Virus record (IMG/VR): IMGVR_UViG_3300041409_000273
Location: 1 to 22,362 of that record
Origin: a virus
DNA length: 22,362 nt
Direction: 5' to 3' (one strand)
Below, one piece after another: positions 6,808-15,233 of the stretch (its first letter is position 1; each line of letters opens with the position of its first letter). The notes below the pieces were generated by a model. That model did no database searches. It saw only the letters and a list, made by a program, of their open reading frames with translations, and was not told the DNA's origin. The position numbers were made by a program, and so were the translations under genes.

Positions 6808-7131
6808 ATGACCAAGAAGCTTCGCGGCTGGGACTCCTACGTCGCTGACGCCAAGAAGGAGCCCCTGCTCCTCCCGCTGTCCAAGAGCGAGACCGTCACG
6901 ATCAACTTCCCCAGCAAGCGTCAGATCTCGGCCTTCAACGAGGGTCGACGGAACGGCGACATGGACGCAATGATCGTGGCTTTGCTGGGCGAAGAGGCTG
7001 GCACCCGCGTTATCGAGCTGTCCGAGGACGCTCCGTTCAGCGTGCTTGACGAACTTCTCATCGATGTTGCCGAGGAATTCGACCTCCTCATCCCCGGGGT
7101 GACCCGGCAGGGAAAAGAGGACGAGAAGTAG
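6808..7131 (+). CDS. Tail assembly chaperone, short form (gpG-like)
   Basis: This 107-residue protein is the short, in-frame product of the tail assembly chaperone locus (lambda gpG equivalent). Such chaperones bind the tape measure protein and help the tube polymerise around it, but are absent from the finished tail. The N-terminus is basic (MTKKLRGWDSYVADAKKE), the middle has PSKRQISAFNEGRRNGDM, and the C-terminus is acidic with GEEAGTRVIELSEDAPFSVLDELLIDVAEEFDL, typical of actinophage homologues. It is directly before the long tape measure gene. The ATG has an AGGA ribosome site about 10 bases upstream. A heptanucleotide slippery site lies 13 bases before its stop. Confidence 0.88.
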   Translation: MTKKLRGWDSYVADAKKEPLLLPLSKSETVTINFPSKRQISAFNEGRRNGDMDAMIVALLGEEAGTRVIELSEDAPFSVLDELLIDVAEEFDLLIPGVTRQGKEDEK

Positions 7132-7610
7132 ACCCTAACTGGGGTAACGAGCTCCAGCGCCTAACGGAGCTCATCGAAAAGTTCGGGGAGGAGATCGAGT
7201 ACGATCTCTTCGAAAAGGGTTGGGATCTTTTGGATTACTTCCGAGGATCCCGCCCTTTCTCCCAGCTTCTCCGAATAATCTCTCGCCTCCCACCGGAGTC
7301 TCACTACAAAGCCGCGTACGCGGATGACGACGAGATCGCCGAGATCCTTTTCAGTATCGGATTCGGCAAGGAAGACGGTCCACCGGGTCCCCCTCCCATC
7401 GTCGGGTACAGCTCCATTCACGCCAAGCTAGACGACATCGCCGATCAAATCGGCTCGTTCTCTACCTGGTACATGAACTCGAAAACCAACGGCAAGGCTG
7501 GCCCGTTCCGCCGCCGGCCTCGCCCCATAGGGGCCCTTCAGCGACGAGTCAAACAATCTCGCCTCGCGAAGCTAAATGACCTCGAACAGAGGCTCCTCGG
7601 AAATCGGTAG
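6808..7610 (+). CDS. Tail assembly chaperone, -1 frameshift fusion product (gpGT-like)
   Basis: A -1 shift at G-GGA-AAA joins 6808-7116 to 7116-7610 (base 7116 read twice), giving 103 + 164 = 267 residues. The second part reads RGREVDPNWGNELQRLTE directly after the slip and then LIEKFGEEIEYDLFEKGW, DYFRGSRPFSQLLRIISRLP and SHYKAAYADD, matching the pattern of downstream chaperone domains: a W near the join, helical leucines, then R-x-L-P-x-E-S. This domain recruits the tail tube protein in the lambda model. The -1 frame has no good start of its own: the TTG at 7230 would cut off the conserved helix. The extension ends 12 bases before the tape measure ATG, rich in Arg/Lys. Confidence 0.88.
7110..7116 (+). 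other. -1 ribosomal slippery site GGGAAAA
   Basis: The bases G GGA AAA in the zero frame fit the X-XXY-YYZ rule for simultaneous tRNA slippage by -1, and resemble lambda's GGGAAAG. The zero-frame stop follows at 7129-7131, and the -1 frame is open from here to 7610. Downstream lie a short ACCC/GGGT stem (7132-7135 with 7142-7145) and a 7-bp GAGCTCC/GGAGCTC stem (7149-7155 with 7166-7172). The second is about 33 bases away, farther than usual for a stimulator, so their role is uncertain. Confidence 0.88.
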
Positions 7611-7622
7611 GAAAGGTGGGCT

Positions 7623-10600
7623 ATGGCAGACTACACGGCCGGCTCCGTTGAAGTCGTAGTCATCCCATCTTTCCGCCGCTTCAAATCCGATATGGCCGCC
7701 GCCACACGGAGCCTTGGCGACCTCCCTATCAACGTCAAGGCCGATGCGGACATCTCGAAGGCCAAGGCCAAGATTGACACCCTCGCGGCGTCCAAAAATG
7801 CCGCGGTTGTGCAGGTGGACGCAGACATCGCCAAGGCTCGTGCGAAGATTGCCGAGCTCGAAAGCAGCCGCGGCACCGCCAAGATCGACGTTGACGCTGA
7901 AGTAAGCAAGGCTCAGGCTCGGATCGACGCTCTCACCGCTCGGCGAGAAGAAATCCTCGTCCGAGCGGATGCGGATACCGCGGTAGCCCAGGCCAAGATT
8001 GACGCCCTGCATGCGCGGGGCAACGGGTCCGTCACCACTAAGGTCAATCTCGACACCTCCAGCGCGGACTTCTCCCTATCTCGCCTCCAGCAGAAGATCG
8101 GGGCTATCGGCCTCGCGGGCGGACTCGGAGCGGCTCTAGCCCCAGGCGCACTCGGCGGAGCCATCGGCGGTATCGGTGCTCTCGGAGGCGCGCTTCCCGG
8201 CGTTGTCAAGGCGCTCACCACCTACAAGACCTCGCAAGACCAGGCATCCACCGCGGCAGAGGCCGGCTCTCGTTCCGCCGCGTCCATGGCCAACGCAGCT
8301 CACGCGCAGGCTGTCTCCGTACGCAATGCGTCCGACGCAATCGACACGGCTCGCCGCAACCAGGCACGCACCGCCGCGGACACGGCACGAGCTACGGCCG
8401 ATGCGGAACGCACCGTCGTAGAGGCTGAGACCCGCGTCAAGGAAGCCCACCAGGGCGTCACCGACGCCGTCAAGGAAGCTACGCAGGCCCGGCAGGATCT
8501 CGCGGATCGAGTGGCCGGCTACGCCGTCACCGAAGAGGGCGCGAGCATCTCCCTTGCCCGCGCGATTGAGCGCGAGACCAAGGTCAAAAAAGACGAGAAG
8601 GCTACTGATCTCGATCGCCGCGAGGCAGCTAACGCTGTCGCTGAGGCGCAGCAGCGCCTTGCCGATGTGCAGAAGGGTCGTGCCAAGGACACCGCCGCTC
8701 TCAACGACCTCGACAAGGCCGGGATCGAAGGCTCCAAGCAGGTAGTAGCGGCGCGTAAGCAAGAACAGCAGGCGGTAACCGCCCTGCAGTCCGCCCAGCG
8801 TAATCAGGCTGTCGTAGCGGAGACCTCCCGCCGCCAGCAAGAGGACGCGGCTATCGCGGTAGCCAAGGCCCTCCAGGGCTTGCAGGACGCGCAGTACAAG
8901 CAGGCCGAGGCGTCCGTCAGCACCACCAAGGCTGCCGACAAGTACAAGGAAGCCCTAGACAACCTCTCGCCCGCCGGACGCGCATTCGTCCTAGACCTCA
9001 TTGGGATGAAGGACGCCGGCCACCAGTTCGCGCTGACCATGCAGGGCGCGACACTCCCAGGATTCACCCGATTCTTGGACGGTGTGCACGCGTCCTCTGA
9101 CCGCCTCACCGCGGGCATGGGTGCCGTAGGAAACTCGATCTCGGACGTCGGAGATAAGGCTGGCGCGCTCTTCAAGAACCCCGTTTTCCAGGGGCGCCTT
9201 GAAGAGAGCATGAGGAACTTCGTACCGGTAGTCAATTCAGCCGGCGACGGGGTGGTAAAGCTCACCGATCGAGTCGTTACCTTCGGCGCGCAAAACGGTC
9301 AGATCATGACCTCCACCGCGGATGCGGTAGACTCCCTGTTCGGTGGTGTAGTCAAGTTCTACGACGGCCTTCAACCGCACGTAGACGGCGTATCAAAGAC
9401 AATCGAGTCTCTCGGTAAGATCACCGAGAGCATTGCCGGCGGGATCGGCGTTCTCACAGGTCAAGTCGCCTCTGGGTACGGCAGCATTGGAAACAAGGTT
9501 GCCACCACGATCGATGAGATCATCCATAGCGTTACGGACTTCACCTCGACCGCGATCCCTTCATTCGCGAGTGGCGTTGGTGTCATCACCGATGCACTCC
9601 GCATGCTCAATAGCCTTCTCAGCCCTTTTATGGGATTCCTGGGCGGGGTGGGTGGCACGATCGCCGCTAGTCTCCTGGCGTTAAAGCTGTTGTCCGGAGC
9701 AATCGGCGGTGTGGTCGGAGCTCTCTCTCGGATCAACCCCGAAAGCGTTGCCGGCAGGCTGGAGAAGTCTCGCCTCGGCAAGGCTCTCTCGGATACCGGT
9801 GATGCGGCTGACGGTGCGGAGCGCAAGGTCTCCCGAGTCTCCTCCACCTTTGGCAAGATGGGGAGCGCAGCTCTCAGCGCTTCCAAGTACATCCCGCTAC
9901 TCGGGGTCGGAATCGCTGCTGCCTCAGAAGGCTTCAGCAACGCAGCCCCGGGCGCCGATACTCTGGCGCAGAAGATCCTTCAAGGTGGCACCGCCGCCGC
10001 TGAGGCACGCGACAAGATCGCAGAGCACACCAAGGGCCTGAGCGAAGCAAGCCTCGCCAATAAGATTTTCGGTGCGTCTCAGGACGAGGTCAACGCGGAG
10101 ATCCAAAAGCAACTTGCCGCAATGACCCCGCTCGAACGGGCTCAGCAAGCCGTCACCGCCGCACGCAACGACCTCTCGCAGGCCGAATCGCGTTACGGCG
10201 CTAACTCCTTCCTTGCACAGGACGCCGCGCGCAATCTCGCCACGGCTACCACCGCGCTGAAGGACGCCCAGTGGGCGGCCGAGCAGGCCACCAAGTCGCA
10301 CGCCGACAAGATCCAGGACCTCCAGGACGCAATGCTCCGCACCGCGGGGGGTGTCCTGGGCTACCAGAGCGCGATGCAGTCGGTGAAGCAGGCTCAGACC
10401 GACCTCAGCACTGCCGTCGGTCAGTACGGCGCTACGAGCGACCAGGCTCAGGCCGCACAACTACGCTACCAGCAATCACTGTTGGACAGCGTCACCGCGG
10501 CCGGCTCCCTCTCGGATGCGCAGACTGCCGGACTAGCCCCGTCTGTCCAGCAGGCCGCGCACACCGACGCGATTAACCGCCAGTTGGTCATTCTCGCCAC

Positions 10601-13040
10601 GCAAGCCGGCGGGGTTCTCCCTCCGATCCTACAGGGCATGATCAACCAGATGGACAGCAACGCCATCGCAGCGATGGGCGCCACTGTTCGAGTCGACGAG
10701 CTCGGCAACAAGATCGTCACCATGCCTGGTGGAAAGGAACTGAAGTTCCCGACTGACGCCCCAGAATCCAAGAAGCGCATCGACGGTCTCGCGGATTCTG
10801 TGAACAAGGTCGCGGACGCTTACGGCCGATGGTTCACCAACTACATGGACATCATTAATGCCCCGGTTCTCCAGCCGGGTCAAGGTGGTGTATCCGGTGG
10901 ACTGAACCCGGGCATCCCTGGCATGGGTACTCACGCCACTGGTGGTTACATCGCGGGTCCTGGATCCGGTACGTCCGACTCCATCCCCGCGTGGCTGTCC
11001 AACGGTGAGTTCGTCGTCAACGCCAAGGCAACCGCCGCCAACCTCCCGCTTCTCCACTCGATCAACGCCCAGCGCTTCGCCAAGGGCGGTCGAGTCGGAT
11101 ACGCGGACGGTGGCGCGGTACTCGCCCCAGTCGCAACGACAACTCCCGGAGCGACGCCGGCTGCTGGACTGCCGATCACGCCTGAAGAGGCCGCTGCTCT
11201 CACCGATGCGGTCACCGTCCTCCAGGCAGCCATCACGGCACTGAACACCGTGGGGCTCGTCCCTCTCTGGAGTCAGCTCACTACCTACACGATCCCCAGT
11301 TTGCAGCTCTTCGAGCTCCACACGGGGACGCTGGCGGTACAGTCGATTCTCGCGCTCGGTGCGCAGCTCCCGCCGCTCCAAACCGGCTACACCAACACCG
11401 CGAACATCGTCACCTTCTCCTTCCAGCGCATGACGACTTCTGCGGGTCAGACGACCTCGCAGATCATGGGCTACTTTGGGACGACGCAAACGGGTCTGAG
11501 CAACGTCGGTCTCGCGTTCTCCAACACGGCTGACTGGGTTACGTCCTCGTGGGCGCGCATCCGCGCGGCCGCCGCGGACCCGGTTCGATGGGTTCTGCAG
11601 AATCCGTTCAACGCCGGCATTATCGCTGCATGGAACCAGCTTGACGCGAACTTCTCCATGGGGAAGCACGTCAACCCGATTCCAATCGGCTTTGCCACCG
11701 GTGGTTACGTCTCTGGCCCCGGGAATGGCACCTCGGATTCAATCCCGGCTCGCCTTTCCAATGGCGAGTTCGTGGTTCCCGCAGATGTCACCAAGCGCGC
11801 TCTTCCGTTCCTGGAAGCCCTGCGCCGCGGTGACGCTGAGGCATTGCAAGCCACTGGCGCTCGCGGCTATGCCACGGGTGGTCTTGTCGCGGATACCGGT
11901 TCACAGATCAACGCAGCCATCTTCCGCGCAATGCAGTTCGCCAAGGACCAGAATGGCAAGCCCTACATTTGGGGTGGAGTAGGCCCGATCGGTTACGACT
12001 GCTCTGGCTACATGTCCGCAATCACGAACGTGCTCCGGAACGAAGCCCCATACCGCCGCCTCGGCGTAGCGGCTTCCGCTCCGTGGCCCGGATTCGTTCG
12101 CGGCTTGTCCTCCGCATTTGCCATGGGCTCAAGCAGTGGCCACACTGCGGGTACTCTGAACGGCGTCAACGTCGAATCCGGCGGGTCCCACGGAAACGTG
12201 GCATTCGGCGGGCCGGCCGTAGGCGCAGATCACCCCCAGTTCCCGGTCAAGAGCAGCCTTCCCGTGGTGGGTGGGCAGTTCGTACCGGGCGGTGGAGGCG
12301 GATTCGATCCGCGCCCGATGATCCAAGCGGCTTTCGCGGACACCGGTCGCATGATCGATCGCATCCCGACACTGTTCCCTGGCAATCTGATGGGCGAGCA
12401 ATCCGGAAAGATCGCCTCGCAGGCTTCGACCAATGTCCAGAACTCTGCCACCAACCAGCTTCTCGCGGCTCTCTCCGGAGGCGCTGGCGGTGCGGCCGGC
12501 AGTCCTGAGGTCATCGCCGCGGTGCGCACGGTTGCAGCCAAATATGGCTGGAACTCCGGCCCGCAGTGGGACGCCCTCTCGCGACTGATCAGTGGCGAGT
12601 CCGGCTGGAACCCCGGAGCTGCGAATCCTACCAGCAGCGCCCGCGGCCTCTTCCAGAAGATGACGTCCGTACACGGGCCTATCGAGCCGACGCCCGGAGG
12701 TCAGGCAGAATGGGGTCTTGGCTATATCAAGGGCAAGTACGGAGATCCGATCTCCGCTTTCTCTGCCTGGGATAGCCGCTCCCCCCACTGGTACGACGAA
12801 GGTGGCGTACTTCCCCCGGGCCACGGTACGTTCTACAACGGCACCGGCAAGGAAGAGTACGTTCTTACCAACGAGCAGTGGAAGGCCGTCTACGCCGCGG
12901 CGGAGAGTAACTCCGGCTCCGGTGGGCAGTTTAGCGGCAGTCTGTACCTGGATAACGGCGCATTCCTGGGCGCAGTGTCTGGCGTAATTGAATCTCATGA
13001 CAACGCAACCGGTGACCACATGTCCCGTTACCGAGGATAG
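7623..13040 (+). CDS. Tape measure protein with NlpC/P60-like and lysozyme-like domains
   Basis: This 1805-residue protein sets tail length and leaves the tail during DNA entry. Residues 41-141 hold four tandem repeats of about 25 residues (DADISKAKAKIDTL type). A Gly/Ala-rich hydrophobic stretch at about 158-195 is followed by long Ala/Gln/Lys-rich coiled coil (about 215-450). Further hydrophobic segments lie near 665-700 and 760-780. Residues about 840-950 contain two similar A-x2-DLS-x-A-x3-YGA units. Two copies of a GPG-GTSDSIP-LSNGEFVV unit occupy 1105-1132 and 1358-1385. Then come an NlpC/P60-like peptidase domain (IWGG..YDCSGY, C1460; H1507) and a lysozyme-like transglycosylase domain (GESGWNP with E1659; SSARGLFQ). 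These would open peptidoglycan during infection. Ribosome site AAAGGTGG is upstream. Using about 1.5 angstrom per residue, tail length would be about 270 nm. Confidence 0.95.
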   Translation: MADYTAGSVEVVVIPSFRRFKSDMAAATRSLGDLPINVKADADISKAKAKIDTLAASKNAAVVQVDADIAKARAKIAELESSRGTAKIDVDAEVSKAQARIDALTARREEILVRADADTAVAQAKIDALHARGNGSVTTKVNLDTSSADFSLSRLQQKIGAIGLAGGLGAALAPGALGGAIGGIGALGGALPGVVKALTTYKTSQDQASTAAEAGSRSAASMANAAHAQAVSVRNASDAIDTARRNQARTAADTARATADAERTVVEAETRVKEAHQGVTDAVKEATQARQDLADRVAGYAVTEEGASISLARAIERETKVKKDEKATDLDRREAANAVAEAQQRLADVQKGRAKDTAALNDLDKAGIEGSKQVVAARKQEQQAVTALQSAQRNQAVVAETSRRQQEDAAIAVAKALQGLQDAQYKQAEASVSTTKAADKYKEALDNLSPAGRAFVLDLIGMKDAGHQFALTMQGATLPGFTRFLDGVHASSDRLTAGMGAVGNSISDVGDKAGALFKNPVFQGRLEESMRNFVPVVNSAGDGVVKLTDRVVTFGAQNGQIMTSTADAVDSLFGGVVKFYDGLQPHVDGVSKTIESLGKITESIAGGIGVLTGQVASGYGSIGNKVATTIDEIIHSVTDFTSTAIPSFASGVGVITDALRMLNSLLSPFMGFLGGVGGTIAASLLALKLLSGAIGGVVGALSRINPESVAGRLEKSRLGKALSDTGDAADGAERKVSRVSSTFGKMGSAALSASKYIPLLGVGIAAASEGFSNAAPGADTLAQKILQGGTAAAEARDKIAEHTKGLSEASLANKIFGASQDEVNAEIQKQLAAMTPLERAQQAVTAARNDLSQAESRYGANSFLAQDAARNLATATTALKDAQWAAEQATKSHADKIQDLQDAMLRTAGGVLGYQSAMQSVKQAQTDLSTAVGQYGATSDQAQAAQLRYQQSLLDSVTAAGSLSDAQTAGLAPSVQQAAHTDAINRQLVILATQAGGVLPPILQGMINQMDSNAIAAMGATVRVDELGNKIVTMPGGKELKFPTDAPESKKRIDGLADSVNKVADAYGRWFTNYMDIINAPVLQPGQGGVSGGLNPGIPGMGTHATGGYIAGPGSGTSDSIPAWLSNGEFVVNAKATAANLPLLHSINAQRFAKGGRVGYADGGAVLAPVATTTPGATPAAGLPITPEEAAALTDAVTVLQAAITALNTVGLVPLWSQLTTYTIPSLQLFELHTGTLAVQSILALGAQLPPLQTGYTNTANIVTFSFQRMTTSAGQTTSQIMGYFGTTQTGLSNVGLAFSNTADWVTSSWARIRAAAADPVRWVLQNPFNAGIIAAWNQLDANFSMGKHVNPIPIGFATGGYVSGPGNGTSDSIPARLSNGEFVVPADVTKRALPFLEALRRGDAEALQATGARGYATGGLVADTGSQINAAIFRAMQFAKDQNGKPYIWGGVGPIGYDCSGYMSAITNVLRNEAPYRRLGVAASAPWPGFVRGLSSAFAMGSSSGHTAGTLNGVNVESGGSHGNVAFGGPAVGADHPQFPVKSSLPVVGGQFVPGGGGGFDPRPMIQAAFADTGRMIDRIPTLFPGNLMGEQSGKIASQASTNVQNSATNQLLAALSGGAGGAAGSPEVIAAVRTVAAKYGWNSGPQWDALSRLISGESGWNPGAANPTSSARGLFQKMTSVHGPIEPTPGGQAEWGLGYIKGKYGDPISAFSAWDSRSPHWYDEGGVLPPGHGTFYNGTGKEEYVLTNEQWKAVYAAAESNSGSGGQFSGSLYLDNGAFLGAVSGVIESHDNATGDHMSRYRG
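7743..8045 (+). repeat. Four tandem 25-residue repeats at tape measure N-terminus
   Basis: Residues 41-141 of the tape measure consist of four units of 25, 25, 25 and 26 residues. Each starts D-A-(D/E)-(I/V/T) and continues with A-x-A-(K/R)-I-(D/A)-x-L, then a short linker and a strand-like end (VVQV, KIDV, ILVRA, TTKV). At DNA level the period is about 75 bases but copies have diverged, so this is an old protein repeat and not a recent DNA duplication. Similar VDAD-type repeats are known at the start of actinophage tape measures. Confidence 0.8.
10935..11018 (+). repeat. Tape measure internal repeat, copy 1 (GEFVV unit)
   Basis: Encodes a 28-residue unit, residues 1105-1132, running from ATGGYIAGPGSG through TSDSIP to LSNGEFVV. 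The second copy is at 11694-11777, with four changes in 28 residues. A more distant third unit (EGGVLPPG..GTGKEEYVLTNEQ) lies near residues 1722-1760. Comparable Gly-rich units are common in the C-terminal parts of actinophage tape measures. Confidence 0.8.
11694..11777 (+). repeat. Tape measure internal repeat, copy 2 (GEFVV unit)
   Basis: Second copy of the 28-residue unit, residues 1358-1385 (ATGGYVSGPGNG, TSDSIPARLSNGEFVV). Between the copies lies a segment of about 225 residues with predicted helices and aromatic residues. The unit ends about 75 residues before the NlpC/P60-like cysteine C1460. Confidence 0.8.
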
Positions 13041-13049
13041 GAATCGAAT

Positions 13050-13799
13050 ATGAGCTACGAATTTCGGGACGGTCAGGACTACCTGTACGGCGCGCTCGAC
13101 CAGCCGGCAGCCCTGAATGCCACTACCCTCACGTCCTCTGCTTTCGTGGAACTCCCGACGGGGTACTCCCCCGCCGCTAACGGTACGTACCTGCCGCTCG
13201 TGCTGCAGGACCCCGTTAACCGCCAGTTCGAGATCGTGTGGGTTACCGGGCATTCCACCGGGTCCAACACCGTTACCGTTGTTCGGGGCAAGCAGGGTAC
13301 GACGGCTCGCCCGTGGGGAGCCGGCTCTCAGTTTGAGAGCTCCCCCACGGTGCGGGACGTCCTGCCCGTTCTCCTCTCCACCGCTCTCCCCTCGGACGCG
13401 CACTTTGGCGCCCGGGTGGCGCGGACGGACAAGAAGGACGTTGTCGAGAAGACCCTGTACGGTTGGGGCCCCAGCGTGGGCGCGGGTCTCGCGAGTGACC
13501 AGCACAAGAACATGTCCGCGGTCGTGGTTCCGGACGGAGCTCCGATCCTTCTCCGTGCGGGCTCCAGCCCGACCACCTACACGACTTCTGCCCAGGGCAA
13601 CTTTTCCCTGGTCTACAAGACGCCGTTCCCCAACCGGACCCTCGCTATCAACGTGATCTCTACGGCGTACGCGGCCAACGGCCCGTTCGTCTTGTTCGAG
13701 CAGCGTGCGGATGGGTGTAGTCTTACCGCTCTCGACTCCGCGGGGAACCGGCTGGTCAATACCGTTATCAGCATTAACTACATCGCATTCGGCTGGTGA
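13050..13799 (+). CDS. Minor tail protein, possible fibre-type C-terminus
   Basis: A 249-residue protein behind the tape measure, where actinophages place distal tail or minor tail proteins. The N-terminal half has EIVWVTGHSTGSNTVTVVRG (residues about 66-85), then QGTTARPWGAGSQF, a pattern found in small tail-tip proteins that begin fibres. The C-terminal half (NFSLVYKTPFPNRTLAINVI... ending SINYIAFGW) resembles the gp53-like C-terminal fold of tail fibres, which often ends in I-x-W-x-A-x-G-Y; this is a weak match. The ATG has AGGA at about 9 bases, 9 bases after the tape measure stop. It is followed without a gap of more than four bases by the next minor tail gene. Confidence 0.65.
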   Translation: MSYEFRDGQDYLYGALDQPAALNATTLTSSAFVELPTGYSPAANGTYLPLVLQDPVNRQFEIVWVTGHSTGSNTVTVVRGKQGTTARPWGAGSQFESSPTVRDVLPVLLSTALPSDAHFGARVARTDKKDVVEKTLYGWGPSVGAGLASDQHKNMSAVVVPDGAPILLRAGSSPTTYTTSAQGNFSLVYKTPFPNRTLAINVISTAYAANGPFVLFEQRADGCSLTALDSAGNRLVNTVISINYIAFGW

Positions 13800-13803
13800 C
13801 GCG

Positions 13804-15222
13804 ATGTCGTGGGCTAACGGCTCGTACGGCCGTCTCCCGTACGCGGGTGGCAAGTCGGTAGAGGCGTCGCCACCGGCAGGGCAACAGGAGCTACCTCCCC
13901 CCATCCCGGGCGGCACCCGTCGTTGGACCTATCGGCCTAACCGAGTCCGCGCATGGGGTGTCCGGGCCTGGGGCGGAGGATCTCCCGACACGAGCTACCC
14001 CGGTGGCGGAGTGTCAATACTACCCCTCACCGACCGAGGCGTCATGCGCGTTGCGGCCTGGTGGCCCTACGCGCCAGCACTGCAACTCATCCGCATCCAT
14101 CCGGACGGATCTCGGTACCCGGTCCGCAACGCCTTCTCCCTCGAAACCACGACGGAGACCCGTACCAACTGGGCAACCAACCCGTCCATGGAGCAGGGAC
14201 TCAACGGCTACGTACCCGACGCCGGCAACCCTACGCTGGAACGCGTGGTGCCGGGAGTGGTTGAGGGCGACAGCTACCTTCGAGCCACGGTCGCGGCCGC
14301 CGGTAACGACGGAGTCACCGTACCCAACTCCCTCCCGGGTGGCCTGGAAGTCACAATAGGCTTCGATCTCTTCCTTCCGGACCCCGCCACCTCTTTTACC
14401 GTCCGACTCAACTGGGTAGATGTAGAGGGATTGGCTCTTGCGCCCGTTAGCGTCCAACTGAGCGCTAACGATATCAACCGGTCTGTGGGGCAGTTCAACC
14501 GCCAGGTTGCCCACCTGCAGACCCCAAGCGGAGGATTCTCCGCAACGGTAACTCTCATTGCCGGCGGCATCGCAGCGAGCAGTTACATCGCGCTCGACAA
14601 AATCACCGCGGAGCAGGGGCAGACAAGCGGCACCTACTTTGACGGTGACACTCCCGGAGCGACGTGGTTGGGTCTAGAGGACTTCTCGGCCTCCGCCCTT
14701 GCACCAGTGATAACCGTAGACGATGGGGAATGCCCGTTCGACGTCTCGGTAACCTACGAGCTCTCGAATCCCGCCCCTGCCGGCGGTACGATGTCGTCCG
14801 CTCCGAGTGTCCTGTACTCGGACGACACGACGTGGCTGACGCATCCCAGCGATTCGACGAATCCGATTCGGGTTATCGTTGACTCCGTTCCGGTGCTAAC
14901 TCGCAAGGCGAGACAAGGGGTTTTCGAACCAATCGGCACCGAGTTCCCGGTAGTCGTATCCGAGCGAACTCGAAGCTCATACTCGGGAGAAATTGATTTC
15001 TGGGTAGTCACTCGCGAGGAGCGAACTCGGTTGCGCGACCTCTTCGAGGACATGCAGCCCGTATTGCTGCGGGCCCCGGCGGATTATGGCTACGACGATA
15101 ACATGTGGCTGTCCCTCGGCGATCTACGCGAGGACCCCAAGAACAGAATCGCCCAACAGGGCACGCGCATGATCTCGGCACCCTTCCGCCAGGTCGCGCC
15201 GCCCGATGAACTAACCCTGTAG
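13804..15222 (+). CDS. Minor tail protein with carbohydrate-binding-like domain
   Basis: A 472-residue tail-tip protein. The N-terminus is Gly/Pro/Trp rich with a repeated RxWGVRAWGGGS-like stretch. Residues about 118-285 form a jelly-roll-like domain starting TNWATNPSMEQGLNGY and ending AEQGQTSGTYFDGDTPG, the pattern of CBM4/9-like sugar-binding domains in phage tail proteins. The last 190 residues (YELSNPAPAGG, WLTHPSDSTNPIRV, RTRLRDLFEDMQPVLLR) resemble the distal region common to actinophage minor tail proteins. The frame opens upstream at 13705 inside the previous gene, but the ATG at 13804, four bases after its stop, is the only start consistent with packing; its ribosome site is weak, so coupling is likely. 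Sugar binding on the host surface is inferred. Confidence 0.75.
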   Translation: MSWANGSYGRLPYAGGKSVEASPPAGQQELPPPIPGGTRRWTYRPNRVRAWGVRAWGGGSPDTSYPGGGVSILPLTDRGVMRVAAWWPYAPALQLIRIHPDGSRYPVRNAFSLETTTETRTNWATNPSMEQGLNGYVPDAGNPTLERVVPGVVEGDSYLRATVAAAGNDGVTVPNSLPGGLEVTIGFDLFLPDPATSFTVRLNWVDVEGLALAPVSVQLSANDINRSVGQFNRQVAHLQTPSGGFSATVTLIAGGIAASSYIALDKITAEQGQTSGTYFDGDTPGATWLGLEDFSASALAPVITVDDGECPFDVSVTYELSNPAPAGGTMSSAPSVLYSDDTTWLTHPSDSTNPIRVIVDSVPVLTRKARQGVFEPIGTEFPVVVSERTRSSYSGEIDFWVVTREERTRLRDLFEDMQPVLLRAPADYGYDDNMWLSLGDLREDPKNRIAQQGTRMISAPFRQVAPPDELTL

Positions 15223-15233
15223 GGGGACATACG

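Noticed and set aside
7149-7172. 7-bp stem as the frameshift stimulator
   Set aside because: It starts about 33 bases after the slippery site; stimulators normally lie 5-9 bases away. Kept only as a weak possibility in the slippery site entry.
7230-7610. Independent gene starting at TTG 7230
   Set aside because: It is better explained as the -1 frameshift extension of the chaperone, since conserved residues lie upstream of the TTG up to the slippery site.
13705-13803. Upstream extension of the second minor tail gene
   Set aside because: It lies inside the preceding gene; the ATG at 13804 right after that stop fits the dense packing.
12129-13916. Antisense open frame of 595 codons on the - strand
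   Set aside because: It lies across the tape measure and two minor tail starts, has no family pattern and is Arg/Gly-rich as expected of the reverse frame of a high-GC gene. No gap or ribosome site supports it.
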